Shown: positions 48,153-62,400, numbered from the stretch's first letter. The stretch: DNA of 64,000 nt from Argentina anserina (GCF_933775445.1 NC_065872.1:7378001-7442000); one strand, 5' to 3'. Translations and numbers: made by a program. Notes: generated by a model not told the origin, from the sequence alone.

Positions 48153-48261
48153 TTCCCACTCTTCTTGACTCTGAATACCCTCATATGTCACCAAGAAATG
48201 CATCATCTTCTCAAGTGCATCCCTGATAAAAGGTGGTTTTTCATTGATATCTTCAGGCCTC
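48153..48261 (-). pseudogene. Orphan exon, unidentified protein
   Basis: A 109-nt minus-strand stretch between a TAG acceptor and a GT donor reads RPEDINEKPPFIRDALEKMM followed by HFLVTYEGIQSQEEWE, which is clearly protein-like. No flanking exon was identified. It could be a remnant of a gene broken by the neighbouring gypsy fragment. Confidence 0.45.
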
Positions 48262-48717
48262 CTAAAAATGACAGACGTTTGAACGATTTAGATGAAAATG
48301 GTGCCTTTAAAGTCTCAATTGATCTAAAATCCACAAACTGAACCTCAATACGCTAACAACAATCAAATTACTGAAAATAGACAAAGGGTACCTCTTAATC
48401 AAACTACATTGACAGAAGGACATCAATTTCAACTACATTGAGATAGGGAGGTTATTAGAAGATTAACGAATACAGGAACTTGCCACAAATCTGTAACCAC
48501 AAGAACTCAAATGTTAATTAATCCAAATTTCATACCACCCATGACTTAAATTCATAATGCAAGTCATAAGGGAAGAGGACCCATCGAATTAGAGAGAAAT
48601 ATCATTTGGTAGGATGAAGTTGAATGTTCTACAGACAATGGCAGATCGAAAAACACAAACAAGACTTATCTGTGAAGTAGATTTTACTTGAAAACAACAG
48701 AATGAGATCCCTAATGG

Positions 48718-51700
48718 TTGGAGACAGTCGAAAATGACCCGGTCCTTCGCTATGTTCCGAAGTCTGGACGAAGGGAGGGAGAATCTCCATTTGTGGGGAT
48801 AAAGTCACAAGAGTGCCCACGAAAATTAGAAGATGATGATGTGAAATTGTTGAAGGAGGAGTCAACATTGTCATTAATAAAGGTGAGTAACCGAAATCCC
48901 ACAAAGCAGCCATTAAAGGGGTTTGTCAAACCAATTCAAGGTAAGACAGAACATGGATTGTTGCCCAAGAAAAGAACAAGTGAAGGGTTCGATCCTAATG
49001 CATACAAGCTGTTAGAAAAGGCTGGTTACAACTTTGGTTCATTAAGCAAAAAGGACGACCAAGCTGCAACAAAAATGGCGCATGAGCTCGATGAGTCACA
49101 AAAGAAGTTAAGAGAGCAAGGGGCAATAGTTGATTCTTCTAAGGCTGGTCTCGGTTTCACTTCAAGCAAGCCAATCAGAATTTCAAAAAGAAGGGGGCGG
49201 AGCGAGCCAATGTGCAACATATCAGTGTCGAGGTAGTTGAAGAGAAGAGTCAAGAGGTTCAGTCAACCCCTCGCATTTCATCGTTCGATCGCATTCGTCC
49301 AGGTTCCCGAAGAGCAACATCTGAACGCATTGAAGGATCAATCACAAAGGTGTCGGTTTTTAACCGTGTGAACATGACAGCAAGTAGAGGTTCAGTCTTC
49401 AATCGCATCGGTAATACAACCACTCGGACTTCCGCACTCAAAAGGATGTCAAGTTCATACAAAGATAAGAAAAAGTCAAACCTCACTCCGCGAAAGCCCG
49501 TATTGGAAAGGATTCAAGCACCTAAGGAACGACCGATATGCAAGAGGAAAACGACTTGTAGTCGAACGGAGAGCAAAGAAATCCGAAGTCTAATCTCGTC
49601 ACGCATGAAGAGGCATTGTGTGTTGGAAGTGGATTCCACGGATCAACTCAAAGTGAAGCAACATACCATCATATTCATTGGCCAAAAAGGAGATAGCAAC
49701 CTCGATAATGGCGGTGAGGATGACATTGTCCAAACCTCTTATCATGTCACGGTGGCAGATGCAAATGCCATAGAGGAAGACGATCATTAAGATTTTGAAA
49801 TTGAAGTAGACGAAGCTCCTCCAGAACTTGAAGACGGGGGGCAAGCCACTATGGACGAACTTAAGGAGATTAACTTGGGAATAAAGGAAGACCCAAGTCC
49901 TATTTTTGTGAGTGCGTCTTTAAGTTCCGAATAAGAAAAAGAATATCTCGATCTGTTGTTCGAGTACAAAGATGTATTTACTTGGCCGTACAAAGAAATG
50001 TCTGGCTTGGATCCAAATGTAGCAGTTCATCGTCTTGTTGTCAAACCGGCAGCTCGGCCAACCAAGCAAACACAAAGACGCTTTCGAACAGAACTTATTC
50101 CTCAAATTGAAGCAGAAGTTGATAAGTTGATTGCCGTAGGCTTCATTAGAGAGGTTCAATATCCCAAGTGGATCGCAAACATTGTTCCTGTCAAGAAGAA
50201 GAACGGACAAATCTGTGTCTGTGTAGATTTTCGTGACTTAAATGAGGCGTGTCCAAAAGATGATTTCCCTCTACCAATCATAGAGCTCATGGTGGATGCG
50301 ACAACCGGGCATGAGGCGTTGTCATTCATGGACGGATCATCAGGTTACAATCAGATAAGGATGGCCTTAGAGGATGAGGAACTCACTGCATTTCGAACTC
50401 CCAAAGGAATTTATTGCTTTAAGGTCATGTCATTCGGGTTAAAAAATGCCAGTTCAACGTACCAACGCGCTATGCAGAAAATTTTCGGTGACATGCTGCA
50501 CAAGTATGTAGAATGCTATGTTGATGATTTGATTTTCAAAACAAAGAAAAGAATTGATCACCTGCAAGATCTACGAAGAGTGTTCGACATGTTACGCAAA
50601 TACCAGTTAAAAATGAATCCTTTGAAGTGTGCCTTCGGCGTCAGTTCAGGAAAATTTCTCAGATTCATCGTGAAGCACCGAGGCATCGAGGTAGACGAAT
50701 CCAAAAATTAAAGCCATCCAGGAAATGCCAGAGCCAAGAAATTTGCACGAGTTGAAAAGCCTCCAAGGATGACTTGCCTTCATCAGACGGTTCATATCAA
50801 ACCTGGCTGGCCGCTGCCAACCATTCAATCGACTCATGAAGAAAGATGTTCCGTTTGTATGGGATGAAGCTTGTCACAATGCCTTTGAGAGCATAAAGAA
50901 ATACCTGGCGAATCCTTCGGTGTTGGGTGCACCTATCGCCAGGAAACCTCTTATCATTTACATCGCGGCTCAAGAGAGATCACTTTGGGCCCTTCTTGCC
51001 CAAGAAAATGAAGCCAAAAAGGAGAAAGCCTTGTACTACTTAAGTCGGACCCTCACCGGACCTGAGCTGAATTATTCGCCGATAGAGAAGATGTGTCTTG
51101 CACTCGTCTTCGCCGTTCAAAAGTTGAGGCATTACATGCAAGCTTACACAATGCACTTGGTGGCGCGAGCCGATCTAGTTAAGTTCATATTATCTAAACC
51201 AGTTCTAACCGGGCGCATGGCTAAGTGGGCATTATTATTGAACCAAACGACATCGTATATGTGCCCGTTAAAGCAGTGAAAGGACATGCATTGGCCGATT
51301 TCCTGGCAGATCACCCTATTCCAGTGGATTGGGAAATCTTGGATGAATTTCCGGACGAGGAAGTCTTCCTTGCAGAGGTCCTCCCTACTTGGAAGATGTT
51401 TTTTGATGGCTCATCTAGGGCAGACGGAGCAGGGGCTGGTGTTATCTTTGTCTCTCCACAAAAACAGATATTGCCATATTCTTTCACACTTGGGAAACTG
51501 TGCTCCAACAATGTCGCAGAGTACCAAGCGTTGATCATGGGATTGCAAACAACGTTAGAAATTGAAATCTAAAGTCTCAAAGTGTATGGGGACTCGAAGT
51601 TGGTGATTGATCAACTGCTCACTAATTACGAAGTCAAAAATGAAGATTTGGTACCTTATTTCCAACTCGCCACACAATTCTTGAAAGGCTTTAATAATGT

Positions 51701-52140
51701 TACACTCATACATGTGCCACAGAAAGAAAATCAAATGGCAGACGCATTGGCAAACTTGGCGGCAACCTTGGCATTGTCTGGAGACGAAATTTTGGACATC
51801 CCAATTTGCCAAAGGTGGGTCGTGACAACAAAGTCTTCACTCCTATATGTCAGTTCTCATGTAGTGTCAGTTCACACCATTGATGTTGAATATTGGAGAC
51901 ATCCTTTTATCGACTATCTTGAGCACAACGAACTTCTCGAAGATTCCAAGCAAAGGTGGAGCATCAAGCGGCGAGCACCGCGCTTTCTCTACTACAAAAA
52001 AACCTTATATCAGAGGTCATTTGACGGAGTACTCCTTCGATACTTGGGAAAAGATGAAGCGGTCAAAGCCATGGAAGATGTTCATTCTGGAGTGTGTGGA
52101 GCACATCAGTCAGGACCAAAGTTATATTTTTAAGTACGAC
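48718..52140 (+). pseudogene. Ty3/gypsy Tat-type pol remnant with two RNase H domains
   Basis: The pieces follow Tat order: a protease-RT linker (48718-49790), reverse transcriptase (49956-50711, catalytic YVDD intact), a first RNase H-like region (50836-51279) whose catalytic start is degenerate, and a second RNase H (51380-51780) with FFDGSSRADGAGAG, NNVAEYQALI, YGDSKLVIDQL and ENQMADALANLA, so all acidic residues are present. The start of integrase (VCGAHQSGPK) follows, then the homology ends before the zinc-binding Cys pair. At least five stops or frame changes interrupt it. No LTR, PBS or target duplication was found, so it is a truncated fragment downstream of ATG101. Confidence 0.88.
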
Positions 52141-52893
52141 GACTAGGGCTTTTAGGCTGGAAGCATGCTACTTCTGGGAGTGGTGGTGTGTTTGTGGTCG
52201 ACAAGATGGCGTTGTCATGCTCTGAAGGAGGTGTACGTGGGCTGCTTAATCTGAGCGGCCACCCAGATACGGAAGATGTCTGGAAAAGCAACGACGACCA
52301 GAAGGAAGAAGAATGAAGTCGTCACGATTAATATAGAAAAACTAATTTTTGGAGAATTGTTATTCTGCTGTAGTGACCATTAAATATTAAATAGATGGCT
52401 AAATGGTGATTATAATTGTTATGACATATTACTATAGTAAACCACTGGTTAATTTCTTTCTCTATACTATATGTGTTACGCTTACATTGTAAAAAATGGA
52501 TATATATAGTTTCGTCACTTCGTGTAAGGAATTAAGGGTACCGTATCCGTGCTTCTTAGCCTACAATCAAAGTTATCATACAGCATCATATTCATTTTCC
52601 CAATTCAGCAAGCTTGTGCCAACTCCAGTACATAACTACATACAAGACTAAAGGACATGCCAGAAATGACCAAGATGACTGAGAAGTACTGAAAAGATGA
52701 TTGAATATTTACAAAGTTACAGAAAGGAATTAAGCACTTGGAACCACTTCTTTACAGAGAAAGAAACCTGCTTGCACAGACAGAGTCTTTGCGGAAGGTT
52801 ACCGACTTAGTGCTCCGAGTCATTATGAACATAAGAATTTATTTACCTTCAGAAGCAGATCAGAGAACTGGTATAGCACATAAACTCAGATAA
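52141..52893. other. 3' flank of ATG101
   Basis: Non-coding. It probably includes the 3' UTR of ATG101 and unassigned DNA next to the gypsy fragment. Confidence 0.45.
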
Positions 52894-55800
52894 TCAGCTA
52901 AGCATGGTTGGGTGGCCAGTCTGAAGCATCCTCTTGATCATGTCCATCCCAAATGCAGAGTCCGAGGAACTGACCAATTGCATTACAATATTAACTCAGC
53001 AGTCTAATCATGAGCTTCAAAGAAACTTCCCAAACAGCCATAACATTGACAACAACAAGAACTTCTTGTCAACAAGACAAGAGCTAGATGCTGGTAGCAG
53101 TCGATCATATTTAGCTATCAAGAAGGAGTGAAGGCACAACTCTCACTATAACCCAGTATTAATATAACAAGGATGCAGACCCAGGCTTCACCTTCTGATT
53201 AAGTTGACACTAGCATGTCACTACCATCACATAAGAATAATGGTTTGGGTGAGTGGGAACAAAGGTAAAGATGTATGAGATACGACAGGCTCTACATCAG
53301 GTCATTTATCATTTATCAATTTCATTTTTATTCTCATATCTAATTAAATTAGATTAATCATTTTGCCCTGATCTTTTTCAACAAGAAAATTCATTAAAGC
53401 TGGTCAGATGCTCTAATCCTGTTTTTCTGTGGGCTGGCTAAAGGGATTGACATGTTTCCAAGAATCATTCATTTTTTTGCCTTCTATTTATGTGCGGCCA
53501 TACTCATAAACTAGTGTATGACATAGATATTTTACATGTATGTACTGTACACACCCGGACCTAACAAAATGCAACCTGAATGAACATCCTAGAGTGAATG
53601 CAACTTAAAATACGGAATCAAGATTCCACTGTACAAGGGAAAAAGTCGAACCTCATTCATTTTCCACATAAACAAAAACTTGATAAAGTTTAGATACATA
53701 TAGAAATCATGTTTAGATAAGGAATAATCAAGTGTGAAAAGCCAATTAAAAGAGAAGTATGATTGCACCTGTTACACTTATAAAGTTATAAGACTACATT
53801 CTACTTTCAGAAGGAGAAATCAGAGGCTTTTCTCCACCAAGGTATTTCCTGTAAAATCTCTTTTTCAAAATTATTACATCTTGAAAATCACAAAGATGAA
53901 TTAAAAGAAACTCAACAGTGTTTCAATGCTCAAGGAGTCAAGGTCAACAATCACACTTCAATGCTATGGACAAGTAGCTTTACTTGCCTTTGAAAATTTT
54001 TGGATTATATACTCACTCCCATGGCAAGATGTTAGCTATGCAGGACCTACTTAAAAAAGTGTATATCACTAAGTAAAATGAAAACCAACCTTGGGATAGT
54101 GATTTCATATGGAAAAGAGACTACACCCTCAAGATTCGGAATGGGGGGAACATGATCCTTCTTCTCATTCACAAATTTCACAATTTGGAATAAAACTTCA
54201 TGAAGAGTTGCTTCAAGTGCAGCTCTGCGAGCAACCCTCTCCTCTGATGCACTTTCTGGAGTCATAAATTAGGTAATAAGCAAAAAAAAAAAAACAGTTA
54301 GGGTCAGCTGCGTTGCAGAAAGTGGAGCATCAAAGAAATAAATTCAGTGCAGAATAGTAAGTGTACCTCCTGGATCAACTACAACTTTGGAGTGATGAGA
54401 TTTGATAGAATGTGCTTTTGGATTTTGGGCCACATTCAAATTGATATACCACTGTTCCCAATATAGCCTCTCTGTTTTGTTAGTGAACCAAGATGCCTGT
54501 TTGTTTTTTACTTCAAAGAAAGCCAAGCAGACCTACATTACAAATAATGGAATTTAATTAGGACATATCTAAAATCATTATATTTATTCATACTGCCGAA
54601 ACCTTTCATTGAACAAAGAGAGACTATAAGAAGATAATTTTGGATGAGGAACCAAACATGGAGACAAATGTTTAAAGAAAAAACTCATTAGTTCTAGCAG
54701 AAATAAACTCTAGTTGCAACATAAGTGATCACAACCAAATAGCAAGTACAGATGACAAACCTGACTTTTCTTGTTCGGGTGTTTCTCCACCCAACTAATG
54801 AATTGCTCAATCTTCTCATCTATTTTCTTTTCAAGTTCCAGATCCCCACATTGTACCTATAGAGGAGGACGGTTTAGATAGAATAACTCATAGCAAACAC
54901 CAATATGAGACCAAAGTATGCCTCGGAATGCCAAAAGTTAATATATGTATATAGCAACAAATTGGATGCTACAATAATTGGTCAGCAAACTAGAATTCAG
55001 GTGCCATCAGGATTCACAACTGCACCAAACTATCAAGCTAGAATTGGTACTGTCTGTAATGTATACTTCCATTGGGAGTTCATTGCATTATTCAGACAAA
55101 GAAAATGCCAAAAATGGTATGCTGAAGCAAGGAAAATGGTTCCAAGTTAACTGCTCATTACAAAATTAAGGGACTCAAACTTTTGGAGAATGTAAACACT
55201 TACATATGTAATTTCAAAAAGCTCCAAATCAACATCTTTGGGCCGTACAAGACCTAAGGCGCGATTGAACACAATTGTGTGAAGTATGCCTGCAGCCATG
55301 TTCATAGTGCTGTAAATTTACGTGAAATAAACAAAGAATATCATACTATATTCAGTGCAGGTTAACAACTTTAGGCAATCCCATGATAGAAAATATAATC
55401 ACACTGGACATGTCCACACAGAAGAAATCCTGGCTTTAACAACCAAACAATGCCACACTCTAACAGACACACCATGCTTAACAGACTATTACAAATCAAC
55501 AGATGAAAAAATCTCACAGCAAAACTAATTCTTGATAATGTTTCATGGTATTCCCTTCTCATTCCCGCCTATCGCGAATGTTAAACCATTTCGATATGTA
55601 TTTGAAAGTTAACGAAGTCTGAAAGCAAATTTCCAAACTAAAGTACAGTTATGCACAATCAAACAAGATTGCAAACCCAACCGAAATAGAACAAGAATCT
55701 ACTCTCCACATTTTGAACAAGTTTTATGTACAGTTACCTCAACATTTCCAGTCTCTCAATCGCACACAGCAGTCAAAAACTCAAACCGTAAAACACATAT

Positions 55801-56133
55801 CTCATTTCTAACAAATTTACCAAGCTTGTAAAAATTTTAACCTCCACAGATTAACCTTAACAACATGATTTGCTTATAAACAAAATAATTATACAGCACA
55901 ATAAAGCGAGCAATAACCTAGTAATTAAAATCGAAATTAAAAAGGTTCAATCTTATCAGAAACTCACAGCGGAGAACTTCACGAATCTCAAAGTGCTCGA
56001 CTTCCTGTAAAAAGCAGTAAAATTTCAATTTCTTTTGGCAGAATCAAATTTGCTGCTGAATCGAAATTGCAGGGTAGAGATAGAGATGATGAAGCTATAC
56101 CAGTTCTTTGAGTTGGCAGACTTCGCAGTTCAT
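52894..56133 (-). CDS. ATG101: Autophagy-related protein 101
   Basis: Seven minus-strand exons: 56133-56101, 56004-55968, 55289-55204, 54856-54761, 54532-54367, 54255-54090 and 52969-52894. All have GT-AG introns and consistent phases, and they encode 219 residues. ATG101 is a HORMA-fold protein that pairs with the HORMA domain of ATG13 in the ATG1/ULK kinase complex, stabilising ATG13 and recruiting downstream factors at the start of autophagy. The start MNCEVCQLKEL, HFEIREVLR, the WF-finger region ASWFTNKTERLYWEQW, the block NEKKDHVPPIPNLEGVVSFP and the end MLQTGHPTMLS all match plant ATG101. The last intron is about 1.1 kb and contains an alternative in-frame terminal exon near 53800-53850. 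It looks complete and functional. Confidence 0.95.
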
Positions 56134-57168
56134 GGTGGAGATGAGGGGTTGAGAATTCGGAGTGATTACGAAACCCTAGCTTCCGGCGATTGGACGGCGG
56201 CGTTTTTTATCGGAAGTGTTGAAGTTGAAGTAATCGAGTCTTTGCTTGACTGAGAATCCCAATTGGCTCTACGCGGGTGACAGAGATCTTGGAAACGATG
56301 ATCTATGCTTTATTTGTGGGCCTTATCTCATTGGGCCTCTAAACTCAAATCTGAGACGAAATGTTCTACAAATTCGCGAAAACTATTTTCTCGTCTACTC
56401 AAACTGAGTTTGATATAGGTTTAGTTCTCAAAAGTTATAATTATCAATGAATCTAGATTATTAACTTGCCTTTCAAGAAAAAGAAACGAGTTTAATGTGT
56501 AGTATGAGTTTTCTCTCAATAATGCTCTTTTGATTACCTTTACATATATTGTAGAAGTGATGATCTCTATGATCAGAATCAATTATTCATCGCTTGAATC
56601 AATTGTCCATGTATGTGATTATGAAAGCCTAGCATGTGTTTTTCATGTATATCTTTGTCGTTGACAAGTTGTTATCAGAGTAATGCATGTCAATCTCACA
56701 TTATAGAGTCTGAAAAGGAATGACTCAAGAAAATCCAACCATATATACTCTTCATCTGTGTGCCACCATACATGCATACCCTTCATCTATGTGCCCCTAA
56801 CTAGTTGAAAATGATTCAAGGTTAACTCATTAATTCTAGTTAATCTCAAGGTGTTCTATAATAGAACATGACACAATTCTAATAAAACATTTTAATCTTG
56901 CTGGAGATTACTACTGTAATTTTAATCTAAAAAAGGATTAATTTGTAGTAATAATTCACTAAGCTGCCACACACTCTTATTCGGTTAAAAAAATAAATAA
57001 ATATATATAGTCTTCAGGGATGTGCATGCTCAAATGCTTAATGTACGTGATGTTAGGGGCAGTTGAATATTATATTGATTATGTGTAGTTTTAAACACGT
57101 AATTACCACTTAAACACACGATTTAAGCTAATTTCAAGTCATTTATAATGTAACTAATTCATTTGTAT
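56134..57168. other. Upstream region of ATG101
   Basis: 5' flank of ATG101, then AT-rich DNA up to the LTR element. No other gene seen. Confidence 0.5.
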
Positions 57169-57355
57169 TGTTATAGAAAAATATAATAAGCATCAAAATA
57201 GGGGGAAACACCATCTTTATTCATTGATAATAAGCTGAAATTACATTGAGTATCCCGTTGAATAATGGATTATATATCATTCCTTGTCTAGACTAACATA
57301 TACTAATTAGGACAAGATATATCGGAAGATTACGGAGAGTAATTCTCCTACAACA
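57169..57355 (-). repeat. 3' LTR of the old retrotransposon
   Basis: It starts TGTTATAG and ends CTACAACA on the plus strand (TG...CA). The 5 bp on its left are TGTAT; the matching target duplication would be outside the window. Confidence 0.75.
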
Positions 57356-57364
57356 CTCCTCCTT
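57356..57364 (-). other. Polypurine tract of the old retrotransposon
   Basis: AAGGAGGAG on the minus strand abuts the 3' LTR. Confidence 0.75.
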
Positions 57365-58112
57365 ATATCGTAATCTTAATGTGTCATGGTACAATACCGT
57401 TGCTTCGGTAAAAACCTTGTCAAGCAAAACAAAAACTTCTTAGGTAAAATAAAAAGCGTAGTTGAAGGGAAAAAGAACACAACACACCAACTATAGTTGA
57501 AGATAACATATGGTATAGACTTCAAGAAAGTCTGCAAAACAACTCCCCCTGATCGGTAGCTCAATCTCGAAGTTTAGATAAGTAGCATATACGAACGCTC
57601 TTTACATTCTTCAAAAGTAACAATGCGTCAATGATTTGAATATCAAATCTCGCCAAACATTATTAAATCAAACATGTATACTTATTTGTACATAAATCAA
57701 AAGAAAGAGAATTACATAACAACTCAAAATAAAAGTTTGCAATGAAAAACATATTCACGCGTAATATGACATTCACACACCTAAACAATCATAACTTCTT
57801 TGATAAAATAGGTATAAATAAACCGTAAAATGTTATGAAAATTAGACACCCGTGGATTTCTAATGATATGTGGTTCAAAACCTAGTTCGTTCGAAGCTGA
57901 TCACAAAGCTCTATCGATTTTGACTCAGCTGCAAGTTCCGAACAAATTCGTCATATCTTACTAAAACAGCTATGACTCGCTCAATTTAATAGATATGGCC
58001 AAATAGTTGGTGTCTCTGGAAAATAGATATATAGATCTTTCCAATGGTACCCAATTCACCATTTTCCAATAAGTAAGATGCCTTATAAGTCCCGTGGAAG
58101 TTGACCTACAAA

Positions 58113-58280
58113 CAGTGGCAGATCTTTTTGGAGGCCAGAGAGAGCCACGGCCCCTCCGGTGAAAATTAATTATCCCCTTAATTAGGTTTTAATTACACAG
58201 TTAGTGATATATTTAGTATAAATTGCCCCTCCAACAAAAAAATTGACTCCTCTGAGATTATTTTTCAGGTTCCGCCACTG
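58113..58280. mobile_element. hAT MITE, 168 bp
   Basis: Termini CAGTGGCAGA and TCCGCCACTG form an inverted repeat of 10 bp with one mismatch. The flanks CCTACAAA (58105-58112) and CATACAAA (58281-58288) are an 8-bp duplication with one mismatch. Nested in the old LTR element. Confidence 0.8.
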
Positions 58281-59367
58281 CATACAAATCTGGACAAATT
58301 CTGACATCACTTCATTAAAGTGTCTTTTGTATTGCGGTATACGATTTAATATCGTAACGTGTTGTGATCAAGCATTGACATATGTGTGGGCGCACTCAGT
58401 CATCATCTTGGCCTTAGAGTTTAAACCGAATTCGATGTCCAGTCAAATATATTACAACAAGTACATGCATACACATATCGTACTTAAATATTAGGAGTTT
58501 CATCTCTTTAGACTTATCATCGCTCAAACGGTGGAAACACGTCTTCTTCTGACTTCAACTGATTCATGGAATACTTGTAGGCATTGGTTTAACATCCTTA
58601 ACAGAGATGATATGTGACCACAAACTACAAATTCAGTTGTTTTGGAAACTACCTAACTGACAAGGTATTATGAGAACAAATTGTCTCATTTTTTTACTCC
58701 AGAGCGTTTTGTCAGAGAGTTTACGCCTTAAGGTGAATCTAAACTCTTCTATGAACTCTACTTCTAACAAATGTATAACTGATAGGATTTACATGTGCAG
58801 TGTTGGGATTACCTGACTAATGACATATCTCTTTGTTAAAATATGATAGCTTTCCAGGAGGCTGTGGTAGTGACGTACGTCGATCATCACCATCAATTTC
58901 TACCAGATAGCACTTTCCATGTAGGCCAATCTACAATGTTAGAATTTTGCTTCAACAGAGTATGTATGGTTCGATATCAAATTCATTCAATATGGTCATT
59001 CTTCAAGATCTCTTATTTGGATTATTATTGACATTGAGGCGTGATAACTATCTCCAAGAAGACAGACAAGTGAGTATCATTGATCATAGATCAAGTTGTG
59101 CCATAACTCGCATTCAGCAAGTATTATCGAACCAACTGGTCTCTCTACACTTTCGTAAGAGCCACGGCCTAGTGACACCATCTACCATATTTGTAGAGTC
59201 ACCACGTCACTAACAAAGAGTGACTACATGTCCATCTGTCGAACATCAATCCTTACAGACATAGTTGCATCATGTATCTCTAATCTTGTCACTTCTATTT
59301 TTAGGACTACTAGGAACATAATGAGGCACAGTGGGACAAACCACGACAAAACCAAGTCGTTTAACTT

Positions 59368-59491
59368 GAACAAACTTGTTTTTCTCTTCCCCTAACGATG
59401 GGGAAACTGGCTCATTAAAAGTGACTAAAGAACAAACTTGTTTTTCTCTCCCCCTAACGATGGGGAAACTGGCTCATCAAAAGTGACTAAA
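59368..59491. repeat. 62-bp tandem duplication
   Basis: Two copies beginning GAACAAACTTGTTTTTCTCT, offset by 62 bp, with a few differences. Confidence 0.88.
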
Positions 59492-62400
59492 CGAGATCGC
59501 CTCTTAAGGTCTTTATATAAACAGCCGTAGGTGGAAGTTCATGTCTTATTCAAAGACAAAATTCAACATCAAATAACTCATCATTATGCGCTTGTGGAGA
59601 CGTAATTTGGCACATAAAATATATGAACGATAAACCGTTTAACATAATCTGTTAACAAACATGCATATTGTTAGATTGGAAACACTAATATGCGAATCGT
59701 TACAACCGTAACGTCAATGATGGTGGTATAGATGGATAACGTAAAAAAAGACACGCTATAAGCAGTAATTATGGTTCGAATTGTTGGTTCGTTGGAAGCC
59801 TAGGCACATCAACAACCAAAACCGAACCACTATTTTACACTTCCTTGAATGGTTCACTGAATTTTTGAACCCCGAATGCTACAAATTTATAGGAGCAAGT
59901 AAAAATGGGTGTTAGGAATCCAATGTCACCAGCCTCACTGCCGGAACCAGTCGGAAAAAACACCGAAATGGCCGGAATACTCTTCGGAGGTCAATGACCA
60001 TTTGTGTCGAGCGGTTCACCATGTTCTAGGTCTCCAAATGCCCTCAAAATTTTAAGTAGGTAGCCTTGGATATTAGAAATCAGTGGCCACAAGTAACATC
60101 TCAATAGTCCACTTAAAAGTAGGTGAACCGGTCCTCACAATGACAAGTCTACAATCTGTAAATCCTGAAATTTTAGGCCTTTTCAACTTCTGTCATTGTT
60201 TTGGGTGCTCCATAACATCTAAGTGCTATGGTTTGAGTTTAACCATGATATATGTATCACCACAACATACTTTATCTTCAAAGTGAATCATGATAAGCCA
60301 ATTTTTATTTTCATCTTATGTCTCATTCTCCTTAGCGTAAGAGGGTGTAGTCACTTCTTTAAATTTTGCTACAGAATAGGTTTAGAGATTGAGCATAGTC
60401 AATGAAGGATCATAGAGGGGGCTTATGCACTTATTAATGCATAGATTACAACTCCATTACTTTGAAGAAATTTTATTGATCCGTTTAACTTCTTTGCTCA
60501 AAATAATAGCCTAAACGAGTCATCGATTCATTCTTCTGAATCACAGTATCATGAAAGAATACAATTCACACTATTTCGAATCATGAGATTCGCTACATCA
60601 TTAGAAGCGATACATGAGAACTCTTTTACAATGAGTTTGTAGGTGATAAATGATGTTGGTATAAGAATTGTATTCAAGTAGCTTATTGTCTCACCAATAT
60701 TTATGTATGGTATCATTGTGAGTTCATCAACGTAGACAACTACTATGGCAAAAAACCATTTCATAGGTTCAATTTCTCTCTTGATACATAAAAACATGTG
60801 ACTTGAATATAACACCATAAGACATTGTTCTCTTCGTAGTCATAATGGATTAGAAACTAAATCCATTAATAGCTTTAAGTTCTTCTAACTATGCACTCAA
60901 TGTCTCTTAAACATATTCATAAATATGAATATTGAGAGAACTAGTCTTAGGTCAAGACATATAAATATCATAATATAAAGCTCAGCAAGTGCACTAAAGT
61001 AGACATGAATGACCGCCTAATGTTACTTAAAGGTTTTAGACCCTCAAACGTCATTAACGAGTGATTTTAACATGCAAATATCACGCAATACACCATAGAT
61101 CTAAATACAAAGATTGGTGTTGCCTAGGCATACCAAAAAATGGTTACCGGCGTAAAAACATAGAGCTAAAAAGTCTAGGAGTTCGTGAGGAGGCCGTGCG
61201 GAGGAGGCTGAGAAGGACATGCAGGGGGCTGTGGGGGACCTCGCAAGGGGCTGCAGGGGGGCTCGCAAAATGCTAGAGGCCGAGACAAGGGCTCGGCCAA
61301 TTTTTGTTGCCATTAGGAGTAAAACGGGGCGGCGGACGGAACATCTTGGCGATACTACCAAGGTCGTAACTCACGAACCTATTATAGTTTGTCACTCCCC
61401 TAATTTTGTACGAGTGTTAGTTCAATTCGAATTTTGTGAAAAACATCACCATATTTTTAAACAGTGGGATATTGCATTACATGATGTGTAACACTACAAG
61501 TCAACACCAAAACAAGGTGGAAACATGTTATAACAAGACATCAATCAGGGCTTCATCATGCCAACGAGACATAAATATGCTACAACAACATCAAAGATCA
61601 TATAAGTGTGCATAACGCCACACAAAGATTGTGTAAGCCTCACTTATGCCACAATTAAAGCCGTACGCTTATGTAGGTAGTGTCATGTAGTATGTAATGT
61701 ATTACATTGCATTAACATATTGATTTTGGTAATAAAACCATAAATGCATCGAGACATTCTCGTATGTTTGTTTACTTGAACAATATGAGAATTTTATAAG
61801 CAACAATTGAATTGAGATATTGACCATGAAATCAATTCAAAATGTAATGACTAAGTAACTATGGTCACACTTGTGCGGTGAATACATTCACAAAAACTTG
61901 GGAAAATACACGGATTTGTAGTTATTCAAACTATTAATCGAAACATTTATGATTCTTTTTTTCTAATAACTGCAATGTATAATTACTTTGAAATCCATAG
62001 TAGTGAGAAGATATTCTCATGCTCTTCCATATAATGAGCGTCTTGCTTCAAGAAATTCTTATATCTTGCTCTTGTATATTTTGACCATAATGTTTATGTC
62101 TTTCAATGAAACGATGTTGTAGCAAAGAAAATTAATCCACACTAGGTGCATAAACACATCCAACATGAAAATGTCAATTTTCAAGCGCATGTTGTGATCA
62201 ATAAGAGAGAAGATTTATTAGTATCAATATGATACAACTTACAAGTACTGAATTGGAGGTCAAGTCACATAGTATGGTAAGTCAATTCAATAAATCGTGA
62301 CCAATTTCGTCACAATGGTATAAGCGACAATTTTCGTCACAAACCAATGGTATAAGCGACAATTTTCGTCGCAAACCGATGTTTGTCCCATTTTTTTTCC

